Source: Lacrimispora sp. 210928-DFI.3.58 (GTDB lineage: Bacteria > Bacillota > Clostridia > Lachnospirales > Lachnospiraceae). From it: 18,825 bases of DNA. The stretch lies in contig NZ_JAJCIC010000053.1 of the NCBI RefSeq assembly GCF_020554865.1, forward strand, positions 1-18,825, given 5' to 3'. This document shows, piece by piece, positions 1 through 6,019 of the stretch; positions within the stretch are counted from its first letter, which is position 1, and every line of letters starts with the position of its first letter. Made by a program: the position numbers and the translations under genes. The notes beneath the pieces were generated by a model. It was given only the letters and a program-made list of their open reading frames with translations. It made no database searches and was not told where the DNA came from.

Positions 1-55
1 GCTGCGCTCCGTTTGCGTAGCAAATAGTTTCGCGCTCTGGCGCTCAACTATTTTT
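1..55. repeat. Copy 1 of a 55-base hairpin-rich direct repeat
   Basis: This block is identical to positions 104-158, so the period is 103 bases. Each copy holds two consecutive inverted repeats: GCTGCGC/GCGTAGC (1-7 and 15-21, one G-T pair) and AAATAGTT/AACTATTT (22-29 and 46-53), with GCGC/GCGC nested inside the second. On the plus strand the second hairpin is followed by a T run, so it could stop transcription coming from the left. The left end may be cut by the window. It looks like a REP-type or tandem terminator repeat; its family is not known to me. Confidence 0.8.
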
Positions 56-103
56 ATTCCGCTCGTTCCTCTCTCCATAAAACGGATGGGAAACGCGAAC
101 TCC

Positions 104-158
104 GCTGCGCTCCGTTTGCGTAGCAAATAGTTTCGCGCTCTGGCGCTCAACTATTTTT
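104..158. repeat. Copy 2 of the 55-base hairpin-rich direct repeat
   Basis: This is a perfect second copy of positions 1-55, and it ends on the first base of the hpt stop codon (158-160). The main hairpin spans 125-156 and is followed on the plus strand by six T. On the minus strand, the direction of hpt, there is no T run after the hairpin, so it is not a textbook intrinsic terminator for hpt. It may protect the hpt transcript end or block antisense reading. The 48 bases between the copies contain no gene. Confidence 0.8.
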
Positions 159-694
159 TATGCCTGCCCATCCAGCTCTACCACTCCGATATAAGGAAGG
201 TTGCGGTACTTCTGGTCATAGTCCAGGCCATATCCCACAACAAATTCATCCGGTATGGTAAAGCAGGTATAATCCACTTTTACCTGCTTTTTCACGCGGC
301 GCTCCGGCTTATCCAAAAGAGTGCACAGATGGATGCTCTTGGGCCCCCTCTGCTTTAATACCTCGATCAGATAGGCTAATGTACGGCCGGAGTCAATAAT
401 ATCCTCCACGATCAGCACATCCTTGCCCTCCAGCGGCTCATCCAGATCCTTTACGATCTTTACTACTCCGCTGGAAACAGTGCCTGCCCCGTAGCTGGAT
501 ACTGACATGAAATCCATGGATACAGGAACCGTAAGCCTCTTTGCCAGCTCACAGGTAAAGAACACGCCGCCTTTTAAAATACAGATCAAATGAACCTGCT
601 TCCCTGCATAATCCTGATTGATCATTCCTGCGACCTCATTAATACGCTTGTCAACTTCCTCTTCTGTCAGTAATACACGAATCTTGTCTGCCAT
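158..694 (-). CDS. hpt: Hypoxanthine (guanine) phosphoribosyltransferase
   Basis: This cytoplasmic enzyme of purine salvage converts hypoxanthine or guanine plus PRPP into IMP or GMP. The protein has 178 residues, the usual length for the family. The PRPP-binding motif VLIVEDIIDSGRT is at about residues 93-105. The N-terminal LKGG loop (residues 40-43) and the C-terminal FVVGYGLDYDQKYRNLPYIG (about 151-170) are also typical. The ATG start at 692-694 has a GGAGGA site about 7 bases upstream. It is the last gene of the minus-strand tilS-hpt pair, with 70 bases between them. In Bacillus the next gene would be ftsH; here the window ends after the hairpin repeats, so ftsH is not seen. The assignment is secure from motifs and gene order. 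Confidence 0.96.
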   Translation of the reverse strand: MADKIRVLLTEEEVDKRINEVAGMINQDYAGKQVHLICILKGGVFFTCELAKRLTVPVSMDFMSVSSYGAGTVSSGVVKIVKDLDEPLEGKDVLIVEDIIDSGRTLAYLIEVLKQRGPKSIHLCTLLDKPERRVKKQVKVDYTCFTIPDEFVVGYGLDYDQKYRNLPYIGVVELDGQA

Positions 695-719
695 GGCTTT
701 ATCCTCCGTTTCAACTATT

Positions 720-764
720 ATGTACTCCCTAAATCTCTTTGTGCCCGGATCTGCGAGAGTACAT
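720..764. promoter_or_regulatory. Inverted repeat between tilS and hpt
   Basis: Perfect 8-base arms ATGTACTC (720-727) and GAGTACAT (757-764) enclose 29 bases. The repeat lies between the hpt ribosome binding site and the tilS stop codon, which directly abuts it. In the minus-strand transcript it could form a hairpin separating the two messages. No T run follows, so it is not an intrinsic terminator. Its function is unknown. Confidence 0.35.
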
Positions 765-2162
765 CTATTCTATTTCTGCGTCAGACCCTTTGACTCTGGC
801 CTGAAGAATCCGGGTAGTACAGTTGCTTATTCTGTAGTACCCGCTGATGCGGTATCCGATGACCCACATCACATGGCTCCCATCCGCCAGCAGCGGAAGG
901 CTCCCGCGTATCTGCCTAGGTATTTTCTCGTCGATCATAAACCGTTTTAATGTCTTGCGGCTGCCGTCTGCCAATGTGATGTAGTCTCCCGGCTGCCGCG
1001 TCCTTACCATGGGCGTACCCTTTATTTTATCACAGTCAAACCATTTCGTATACCTGTTTTTCGGAATTTGTGCACCGTTTTTATAAGAAAATGTCTCGGT
1101 TTCCACAACAGGAAGGGAGGTGTCCGCCTCTTTCAAAGGTCCTTCTTTCCGGCAGAGAAAAATGCCTGTATACTCCCTGACTGCGCAGAGTCCGTATGGC
1201 AGAGACACCTGTTTTCCCACCGGGCGTTCCAAAAGTCCCAGCACCTGCTCCACGTGGATCCAGCCAATATCCTTAGAAGCCCCTGCCAGCCTTTTGATCA
1301 GCTCCATGATCCCATAGGACCATATGATCCCGGCCTCCTCCCGGAATGCCTCCTGTGAAAGGAAGCTTCCTGCCATTCCATTGTCCCCTGCCTTCTCCTC
1401 CTCATGCTCCAAAAGCCACCGGAAGGCCTTTTCCCGGAGATAAGAATCCGCCATGGCGGCAAGCTTTCCCATGCGAAGGATATTGCCCGCCGCCCCCTGG
1501 TTTACCTCTGCTTCGATCAAGGGAAGGAGGCTGCTGCGGATGCGGTTGCGGGTGTAATGGACGGAGGCATTGGTGGAGTCCGTCACATAGGGCAACCCCT
1601 GCTCCTGAAGCCAGGATAGGATATCCTTCCTGTCTGCATCCAAAAGGGGGCGTATGATCCTTCCTCTTACATAGGGGATCCCCTTAAGTCCTCCCAGCCC
1701 GCTTCCCCGGAACATATTGTGCAGAATGGTCTCTGCCTGGTCCCCGCTGTGGTGGGCTACTGCAATGCGGACTCCCCCCCTGCCTTCTTCCTCATGCTCC
1801 CACTCCAATGCCTCACGCTCCAGCGCCTCATAGCGCAGGATGCGGCCTGCCTCCTCCTCTGACAGCCCCTTCTTAGCTGCCAGCCCTGGCACATCTACTC
1901 TTATGATATGACATGGGACATCATGTTCTGCACAGAAAGCTTTGGCAAATTCTGCATCCCGGTCAGCCTCCGCTCCCCTCAGGCCGTGATGGACATGGAC
2001 AGCCCTGATACGGATGCCCAGTGCTTCCTTCATCTGGCACAACAGCGCTAAGAGGCAGACGGAATCTGCCCCTCCTGATAATGCTGCGATCACTCTGTCT
2101 CCTGACCCCAGCATGTGATATTCTTCTATGGTCCTTCGGACTCTCTGATTTAGCCTGTCCAC
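765..2162 (-). CDS. tilS: tRNA(Ile)-lysidine synthetase
   Basis: TilS attaches lysine to C34 of the CAU-anticodon tRNA-Ile using ATP, changing both its codon reading and its charging; it is essential in most bacteria. The PP-loop ATP motif SGGADS is at residues 29-34. The C-terminal TilS domain carries RTRQPGDYI, TLKRFMIDEKIP and WVIGYRIS. I chose the GTG at 2160-2162 because AGGAG lies six bases upstream and the resulting 465-residue protein starts where family members start. The frame is open further upstream, to an ATG at 2208-2210 and an ATG at 2298-2300 that overlaps the spoIIE end. Both have weaker ribosome sites and would add unconserved residues. The gene follows spoIIE and precedes hpt, the normal Firmicute order. 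Confidence 0.94.
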   Translation of the reverse strand: MDRLNQRVRRTIEEYHMLGSGDRVIAALSGGADSVCLLALLCQMKEALGIRIRAVHVHHGLRGAEADRDAEFAKAFCAEHDVPCHIIRVDVPGLAAKKGLSEEEAGRILRYEALEREALEWEHEEEGRGGVRIAVAHHSGDQAETILHNMFRGSGLGGLKGIPYVRGRIIRPLLDADRKDILSWLQEQGLPYVTDSTNASVHYTRNRIRSSLLPLIEAEVNQGAAGNILRMGKLAAMADSYLREKAFRWLLEHEEEKAGDNGMAGSFLSQEAFREEAGIIWSYGIMELIKRLAGASKDIGWIHVEQVLGLLERPVGKQVSLPYGLCAVREYTGIFLCRKEGPLKEADTSLPVVETETFSYKNGAQIPKNRYTKWFDCDKIKGTPMVRTRQPGDYITLADGSRKTLKRFMIDEKIPRQIRGSLPLLADGSHVMWVIGYRISGYYRISNCTTRILQARVKGSDAEIE

Positions 2163-2281
2163 CTGTATCTCCTGTATTCCCCGTTCTTTTTCTTTTATAA
2201 ATATACCCATATTTTTAAGGCTCCGCAAGGCCTTTTCGCTTGTGTTTCTGCATTTTGCACACTGCCTGAGCGGGAAACGGT

Positions 2282-3682
2282 CTATCCCCGCCTCTTCCAT
2301 ATTCCTGCTGCCAGCACCGTCATATCATCTCTGGGGGACGGTATACAGCTCACGGCGAAGTCCAGTATCCGCTCCGCCAGCTCTTGAGGCGGCATCTCTT
2401 CTATGCCCTCCAAAAACTGGCTCATGGCCTGCTCCTTGTCCTCTCCGGGCAGGGCATCCAGAACGCCGTCTGTCACCATCACGATCCGGTCCCCGTCCCA
2501 GAGCTTTCTCGACATGAGCACCGGCTCTGCATTCTGAAACATTCCCATGGGCACCTGGCCTGCCTCCAGGATCTCCACTCCTTCCTGCCCCACCACAAAG
2601 GTAGGAACAGCCCCCAGCTTCATAACCTCCAGCACTGCTGTGTGCAGGTCAATACAGCTTAGATCCAGGGTGGCCGGATGCTGCTCTGCCCCTGCCAGAA
2701 GGAGGACTGTGTTTACCAGCTTTAGGGCTGACCTGGGGGTGAATCCAGCCTCCAGAAGCTGCTCTGTCAGCTCCACTACCTGGCTGCTCTCCCTGGAGGC
2801 CTCCTCTCCGCTTCCCATGCCGTCCGACAGGCTCATGACCACCTGGCTTCCCTTGCTCTCGCAGACAGTATAATTATCACCGGAGAATTTCTCACCCTGT
2901 CTGGGCACCCTGGCAGCCCCAAAGAGCAGCCTGTAGGCACCGTCCTCCAGGAAACGCACTGTGGCAGACTGTCTGGTTATGATACTTCTGCTGTCCTTTG
3001 CGGGACTCCACTTTGTGCCCTCCATGGCTTCTCCCATGAGCTTTGCCGCATCTCTTGAGGTAACGCACCTGCCGTTTGTGGTCTTTACTGTCAGATAGGC
3101 CTCCTTCTGCCCATTTTCATACTCCAAAAGCATCAGGTCCTCCACTGCCATATGATATTTCCTGAAATATTTCTTTATTATGTATCCATGCTCATCGGAT
3201 ATATTCTTTGCACTGTCGATCTGGTGGGAAAATTCATCCAGTATCACAGAAAGCTCCCGAAACTGGGACACCACTGCATCCCTGCTCTCCAGAAAACGGT
3301 TCTTCCAGGACAGGTTCATAGTTGCACGGCCCAGGCTTCTGTTTAGCTGGGCCAGATAGGCATCCTTTTTTCTGCAGCCTGTCTGGAACATCTGGGGCAT
3401 GTCCTCCTTCTCGATCCTCCCCTTTTGCTCAAAGGAGCGCAGCAGGTAGTACAGGTAATAGCTGTCCTCCTTCTCACTGTCGGCATACAGGTTGCATTTG
3501 CTGCAGTCCTCACACACCAGGGCTGCCGATGCCTGCATTGCCGCCAGGCCGTCGTCCCTTGTAAGCTGTCCTCCCTTTCCCATTCCATCGTCAAAGGCCT
3601 GGGCCAGCCTTCCCAGAGATTCTGCCATATCCCCTAATCTTCTGGCTGTATAATAATTCATATCCGCTCTTCTTGAAAACAC
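2282..3682 (-). CDS. spoIIE: SpoIIE-family PP2C-type serine phosphatase, short form without membrane domain
   Basis: SpoIIE dephosphorylates the anti-anti-sigma factor SpoIIAA in the forespore and so releases sigma-F. The C-terminal PP2C domain (about residues 260-466) shows the metal ligands: GDN (D269), SDGMGSG (D287), VTDGV (D405) and RDDMTV (D452/D453). A Cys-rich segment (C57, C60, C63, C103) and a helical region typical of the central SpoIIE region precede it. The classical protein is about 800 residues with some ten N-terminal membrane spans. Here only 466 residues exist, no span is visible, and just 109 bases separate it from divIC, so the membrane domain is absent. The GTG start (3680-3682) has AGGAGG eight bases upstream. 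Position between divIC and tilS supports spoIIE. A paralogous regulatory phosphatase remains possible. Confidence 0.85.
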   Translation of the reverse strand: MFSRRADMNYYTARRLGDMAESLGRLAQAFDDGMGKGGQLTRDDGLAAMQASAALVCEDCSKCNLYADSEKEDSYYLYYLLRSFEQKGRIEKEDMPQMFQTGCRKKDAYLAQLNRSLGRATMNLSWKNRFLESRDAVVSQFRELSVILDEFSHQIDSAKNISDEHGYIIKKYFRKYHMAVEDLMLLEYENGQKEAYLTVKTTNGRCVTSRDAAKLMGEAMEGTKWSPAKDSRSIITRQSATVRFLEDGAYRLLFGAARVPRQGEKFSGDNYTVCESKGSQVVMSLSDGMGSGEEASRESSQVVELTEQLLEAGFTPRSALKLVNTVLLLAGAEQHPATLDLSCIDLHTAVLEVMKLGAVPTFVVGQEGVEILEAGQVPMGMFQNAEPVLMSRKLWDGDRIVMVTDGVLDALPGEDKEQAMSQFLEGIEEMPPQELAERILDFAVSCIPSPRDDMTVLAAGIWKRRG

Positions 3683-3713
3683 AAAAAATCCCTCCTAAAT
3701 CCGCGTAACTTTC

Positions 3714-3746
3714 AGTATACGCATCATGGAGGGAAATAGTTGTCAT
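3714..3746 (-). promoter_or_regulatory. Predicted spoIIE promoter, sigma-A with 21-base spacer and 0A-like box
   Basis: On the minus strand ATGACA (3741-3746) and TATACT (3714-3719) are separated by 21 bases. Such an over-long spacer is a known property of the Spo0A-activated sigma-A promoters of B. subtilis spoIIE and spoIIG. A sequence matching the 0A box TTTGTCRAA at 7 of 9 positions lies on the plus strand at 3739-3747, overlapping the -35 region. The start codon is about 30 bases downstream of the -10. Prediction only. Confidence 0.5.
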
Positions 3747-3791
3747 ATTATGGAAGGGCAAACAGAAAATTTTTCGCCTCTTTTCGTCACC

Positions 3792-4109
3792 TTATTCCGT
3801 GGGCTTTAACAAGATCTCATCCGGATTTACCAGACCCAGCTTCTCCTTTGCAACCTCCTCTGCATACTGCTTTGTGGTCACATAGGTCTTGTACCTCTGG
3901 AGCTCTTCCGTGCGCTCTTCCTCCTCCTTTACCTGGAGGGCCAGCTCTGATTCCTTGATCTGGTACTCCAGATCTGCCTTCCGCAGGCCGGAGCCTTTTG
4001 TATTGATCGCCACAGCAAGGCACAGGACGACCAGGGTAATACCCAGGATCGCCATACGGTTTGCCCATTTTTCCCGTTTTAAACGCTTTGACCTGCCATA
4101 GGATTTCAT
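3792..4109 (-). CDS. divIC: Septum formation initiator, DivIC/FtsB family
   Basis: DivIC is a small bitopic protein of the divisome that pairs with FtsL and helps activate septal peptidoglycan synthesis. The protein has 105 residues: a basic cytoplasmic N-terminus (about 1-17), one membrane span (about 18-35, MAILGITLVVLCLAVAI) and an extracellular coiled coil rich in Glu/Lys (about 44-80). It ends with the family-typical YAEEVAKEKLGLVNPDEI. The ATG is preceded by AAGGAG 11 bases upstream, overlapping the yabQ stop region; the gap to yabQ is 15 bases. Gene order yabP-yabQ-divIC-spoIIE equals that of Bacillus and Clostridium. Confidence 0.92.
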   Translation of the reverse strand: MKSYGRSKRLKREKWANRMAILGITLVVLCLAVAINTKGSGLRKADLEYQIKESELALQVKEEEERTEELQRYKTYVTTKQYAEEVAKEKLGLVNPDEILLKPTE

Positions 4110-4124
4110 CTGTTTACCAGCTCC

Positions 4125-4484
4125 TTACGAATTGCGGCCCGGAATATGAGGCCGCCGTGTAACTATCATTCTAAAACATTTCCCTGCCTTTTTCAAGCAC
4201 CGGAAGAAAATTCTGCTGACAAGTCTGTCATAGAGGATCATTCCCAAAAATACTCCTGCTATCACGTACAGGCGGAACTCCCCGTCATTCTGCTCGTAGA
4301 GCAGCATAAATGTCACCAGGCCTGCATACACCCAATAAAAAAAGTCCTCCACTCCCACAAAAAAAGCATTGTGGCGCACCACCAGCCTCAGGACTCTTAA
4401 GGTGTCGTAGGCCAGCATCAGCCAGGCTCCTGTCACCAGGCTTAACACCATAAGCCAGGCCTCATACTGGATCCTGCCGCTCAT
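4125..4484 (-). CDS. yabQ: Spore cortex biosynthesis protein YabQ
   Basis: YabQ is a mother-cell membrane protein needed for cortex peptidoglycan formation in B. subtilis. This protein has 119 residues, shorter than some homologues, with three or four hydrophobic segments (about 7-27, 43-63 and 70-90). The family signature YDTLRVLRLVVRHN sits near residues 26-39, and the tail is basic (RCLKKAGKCFRMIVTRR). The ATG at 4482-4484 has AAGGAGG seven bases upstream. It lies between yabP and divIC as expected, but an unusual structured ~110-base spacer separates it from yabP. It probably uses the sigma-E-like promoter in front of yabP. Confidence 0.88.
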   Translation of the reverse strand: MSGRIQYEAWLMVLSLVTGAWLMLAYDTLRVLRLVVRHNAFFVGVEDFFYWVYAGLVTFMLLYEQNDGEFRLYVIAGVFLGMILYDRLVSRIFFRCLKKAGKCFRMIVTRRPHIPGRNS

Positions 4485-4501
4485 AGACTCCCCTCCTTAC
4501 T

Positions 4502-4598
4502 ATGAAAACTTCGCCGCCGCAAGGCGGCACTAAATTCAGGTATGCCAAATGCGCCCGCCAGGTTTTCATGGTGTGGCGGCACGCCCACCCACCGGGTG
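4502..4598. repeat. Structured element inserted between yabP and yabQ
   Basis: The gap between yabP and yabQ is 123 bases and packed with inverted repeats. ATGAAAAC (4502-4509) pairs with GTTTTCAT (4562-4569). GCCGCC/GGCGGC (4513-4518 and 4523-4528) forms a tetraloop hairpin. GGTG-T-GGCG/CGCC-CACC (4570-4589) forms another, competing with CACCC/GGGTG (4586-4590 and 4594-4598). The outer arms agree at 12 of 15 positions when extended, which resembles the ends of a small non-coding mobile (MITE/REP-like) element. No clear target duplication is seen, and there is no T run to make it an intrinsic terminator. Confidence 0.5.
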
Positions 4599-4607
4599 CA
4601 TGCAGGC

Positions 4608-4907
4608 TTATTTAAAGAGGCGGGTGAAAAGGGACTCGCCGGATCTGCGCAGGGATTCATTGGAGCTGTATGTAAGGCTGTCAATATTGCCCTCAATGTC
4701 GATCTCCCCCTTTTCCAGGGTAAGACGGCTCACATGGAGCTCCTTCCCTTTTATGGTCAGGAGGCCCATATCCGTATCCAGTACGATGGTAGACTCATCA
4801 AAGGACACAACATCGCAGATCCCGGTAATATTCCCGGCAGACCGGTTCTGCATGATAAGCTTATGCTGCCGGTTTACGCTTGTTCTGACTGTTGTCTTTT
4901 CTTCCAT
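4608..4907 (-). CDS. yabP: Sporulation protein YabP
   Basis: YabP is a small mother-cell protein required for efficient sporulation in B. subtilis and belongs to the YabP/YqfC family. The 99-residue protein is soluble and beta-rich, with the family-typical runs GICDVVSFDESTIVLDT (about 29-45), MGLLTIKGKELHVSRL (about 47-62) and EKGEIDIEGNIDSLTY. The ATG at 4905-4907 has GGAGG eight bases upstream. A good sigma-E-like promoter lies 35-63 bases upstream, which fits the known sigma-E control of the Bacillus gene. The downstream neighbour yabQ works in the same stage. Confidence 0.93.
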   Translation of the reverse strand: MEEKTTVRTSVNRQHKLIMQNRSAGNITGICDVVSFDESTIVLDTDMGLLTIKGKELHVSRLTLEKGEIDIEGNIDSLTYSSNESLRRSGESLFTRLFK

Positions 4908-4941
4908 ACAAAAAACCTCCCCATTTATCTAACCTACGTTA

Positions 4942-4970
4942 AATATATGGGAAGGTTGGCTATTCTATGC
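4942..4970 (-). promoter_or_regulatory. Predicted sigma-E-type promoter of yabP
   Basis: On the minus strand GCATAGA (4964-4970) and CATATATT (4942-4949) are separated by exactly 14 bases. The B. subtilis sigma-E consensus is about kmATAtt-N14-CATAcanT. The -10 element matches at all conserved places but one, and the -35 has its ATA core. The predicted transcript would start near 4934, 27 bases before the yabP ATG. No sigma-A hexamers are apparent here. Confidence 0.6.
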
Positions 4971-4977
4971 CAGTTTT

Positions 4978-5217
4978 CTACAGATAACGGTAAAGCTCCT
5001 TTGCGTCATCCTTCTTTATCGTTTCCTGCACATCCAGAACCTCTACCTTTACTGCCTTTGCGCCAAACTGTATCTCAATGATATCCCCGACCTTTACATT
5101 GAGAGAGGCCTTTGCCGGCTTGTCATTTACCAGCACGCGTCCGGCATCGCAAGCCTCATTGGCTATGGTCCTGCGCTTGATCAAGCGGGAAACCTTTAGA
5201 AACTTATCCAGTCTCAT
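4978..5217 (-). CDS. rqcP: S4-domain RNA-binding protein RqcP (YabO)
   Basis: RqcP, formerly YabO, binds the tRNA/23S rRNA region of stalled 50S subunits and works with RqcH in adding C-terminal alanine tails during ribosome quality control. The 79-residue protein is essentially one S4 domain: MRLDKFLKVSRLIKRRTIA at the start, then ACDAGRVLVNDKPAKAS and the strand VGDIIEIQF. The ATG at 5215-5217 lies three bases after the HU stop codon, and no good ribosome site is near it, so translation is probably coupled to HU. Gene order HU-rqcP-yabP matches other Firmicutes. Confidence 0.92.
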   Translation of the reverse strand: MRLDKFLKVSRLIKRRTIANEACDAGRVLVNDKPAKASLNVKVGDIIEIQFGAKAVKVEVLDVQETIKKDDAKELYRYL

Positions 5218-5220
5218 GAA

Positions 5221-5496
5221 TTACTTATTAACCTCATCCTTCAGGGCCTTGCCTGCTTTGAATTTTGGAGTCTTGGAAGCAGCGATGGTCATTGGGTTGC
5301 CGGTCTTTGGATTTCTGCCCTCTCTGGAAGCTCTCTCAGATACCTCGAAAGTACCAAAGCCGACTAACTGAACCTTGCCTCCCTTAACCAGTTCCTCGGA
5401 TACAACATCAGTGAAAGCCTTTACTGCCTTCTCTGCGTCTTTTTTGGAAAGTTCTGCCTTCTCAGCAACAGCTGCGATCAATTCTGTCTTGTTCAT
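5221..5496 (-). CDS. hup: Nucleoid-associated DNA-binding protein HU
   Basis: HU is a small dimeric protein that bends and compacts DNA. The protein has 91 residues with the full family pattern: [24 protein letters not shown] (helical dimer part), [27 protein letters not shown] (about 43-69, the DNA-binding arm with its Pro) and [16 protein letters not shown] at the end. I placed the start at the ATG 5494-5496, eight bases after AGGAGG; a TTG codon directly before it is in frame but less likely. It has its own consensus promoter and a 5' leader of about 100 bases with two hairpins. High expression is expected. Confidence 0.96.
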   Translation of the reverse strand: MNKTELIAAVAEKAELSKKDAEKAVKAFTDVVSEELVKGGKVQLVGFGTFEVSERASREGRNPKTGNPMTIAASKTPKFKAGKALKDEVNK

Positions 5497-5517
5497 CAAT
5501 TTTTCCTCCTAAATATT

Positions 5518-5536
5518 ATCCGGAAAGGAACCGGAT
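5518..5536 (-). promoter_or_regulatory. Hairpin in HU leader just before the ribosome site
   Basis: Perfect arms ATCCGG (5518-5523) and CCGGAT (5531-5536) enclose a seven-base loop, ending 7 bases before the AGGAGG site (5505-5510) in the mRNA. The loop in the transcript is pyrimidine-rich (TTCCTTT) and could base-pair with the purine-rich ribosome site, which would make it a translational control element. This is inference from sequence only. Confidence 0.35.
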
Positions 5537-5582
5537 TACTTACGCCTTGGGGTTCAAAAATAAAACCTTTACGAGTGTTTTC

Positions 5583-5597
5583 GTACACTGGGTGTAC
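5583..5597. promoter_or_regulatory. Palindrome at the predicted HU transcription start
   Basis: GTACAC-TGG-GTGTAC is a perfect 6+3+6 inverted repeat that begins about seven bases downstream of the HU -10 box, at or just after the predicted start site. Its position suits a repressor operator or a 5'-end mRNA hairpin. No known regulator site is recognised. Confidence 0.45.
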
Positions 5598-5604
5598 CTT
5601 ATCA

Positions 5605-5633
5605 TTTATATCTGTTTTGCTATGATTTGTCAA
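5605..5633 (-). promoter_or_regulatory. Consensus sigma-A promoter of HU
   Basis: On the minus strand TTGACA (5628-5633) and TATAAA (5605-5610) are 17 bases apart. The -35 box overlaps the mazG stop codon (5630-5632), so the HU unit starts inside the end of the preceding gene. The predicted leader is about 100 bases long. Confidence 0.8.
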
Positions 5634-6010
5634 GGTTTTTTGGCTTTTTCCTGCATTTTTATCTGATTCCAGAGAGCCGTTCCTTCCTCCACAGAATTGA
5701 CCTTTACACCGGCGAATACGTGGGGGTGTCTTCGCACCATTTTTTGGCATATTCCATCCACCACATCATCGATGGTAAAGGCCCCGTTTTCACTGGCGAT
5801 CTGGCTGTTGATCATGACCTGGAACAGCACATCTCCCAGCTCCTCACAAAGGTTTTCCATGTCCTTATTATCCACTGCCTGAAACACCTCCTGTGACTCA
5901 TTTGCCAGATATTGTTTCAGGCTCTCAAAGGTCTGCTCCCTGTCCCATGGGCACCCCTCCGGGGAGCGCAGCTTTGCTGTAATTTCTACTAGATCTTTAA
6001 ATGTATACAT
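5630..6010 (-). CDS. mazG: Single-domain MazG nucleotide pyrophosphohydrolase
   Basis: MazG-type enzymes hydrolyse (d)NTPs to NMP and pyrophosphate and remove aberrant nucleotides. The 126-residue protein has the start YTFKDLVEITAKLRSPEGCPWDREQTFESLKQYL and the metal-binding helices ExxE (E38, E41) and ExxD (E57, D60), followed by the conserved RRHPHVFA. It consists of one MazG domain: full MazG has two, and the equivalent Bacillus YabN carries an N-terminal tetrapyrrole methylase domain that is absent here. The ATG at 6008-6010 has AGGAG six bases upstream and follows the V-ATPase D gene after 9 bases, so it is probably co-transcribed with the ATPase operon. Confidence 0.93.
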   Translation of the reverse strand: MYTFKDLVEITAKLRSPEGCPWDREQTFESLKQYLANESQEVFQAVDNKDMENLCEELGDVLFQVMINSQIASENGAFTIDDVVDGICQKMVRRHPHVFAGVKVNSVEEGTALWNQIKMQEKAKKP

Positions 6011-6019
6011 GGCCTTCTC

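Noticed and set aside
125..156. Hairpin as the intrinsic terminator of hpt
   Set aside because: The T run is on the plus-strand side; on the minus strand GC-rich sequence follows, so it is listed as a repeat instead.
2163..2300. Longer TilS start at an ATG at 2298-2300 or 2208-2210
   Set aside because: Both have weaker ribosome sites than the GTG at 2160-2162 and add residues not typical of the family N-terminus.
4542..5081. 179-codon plus-strand open frame across yabP
   Set aside because: It is antisense to yabP and its upstream spacer; composition looks like a shadow frame.
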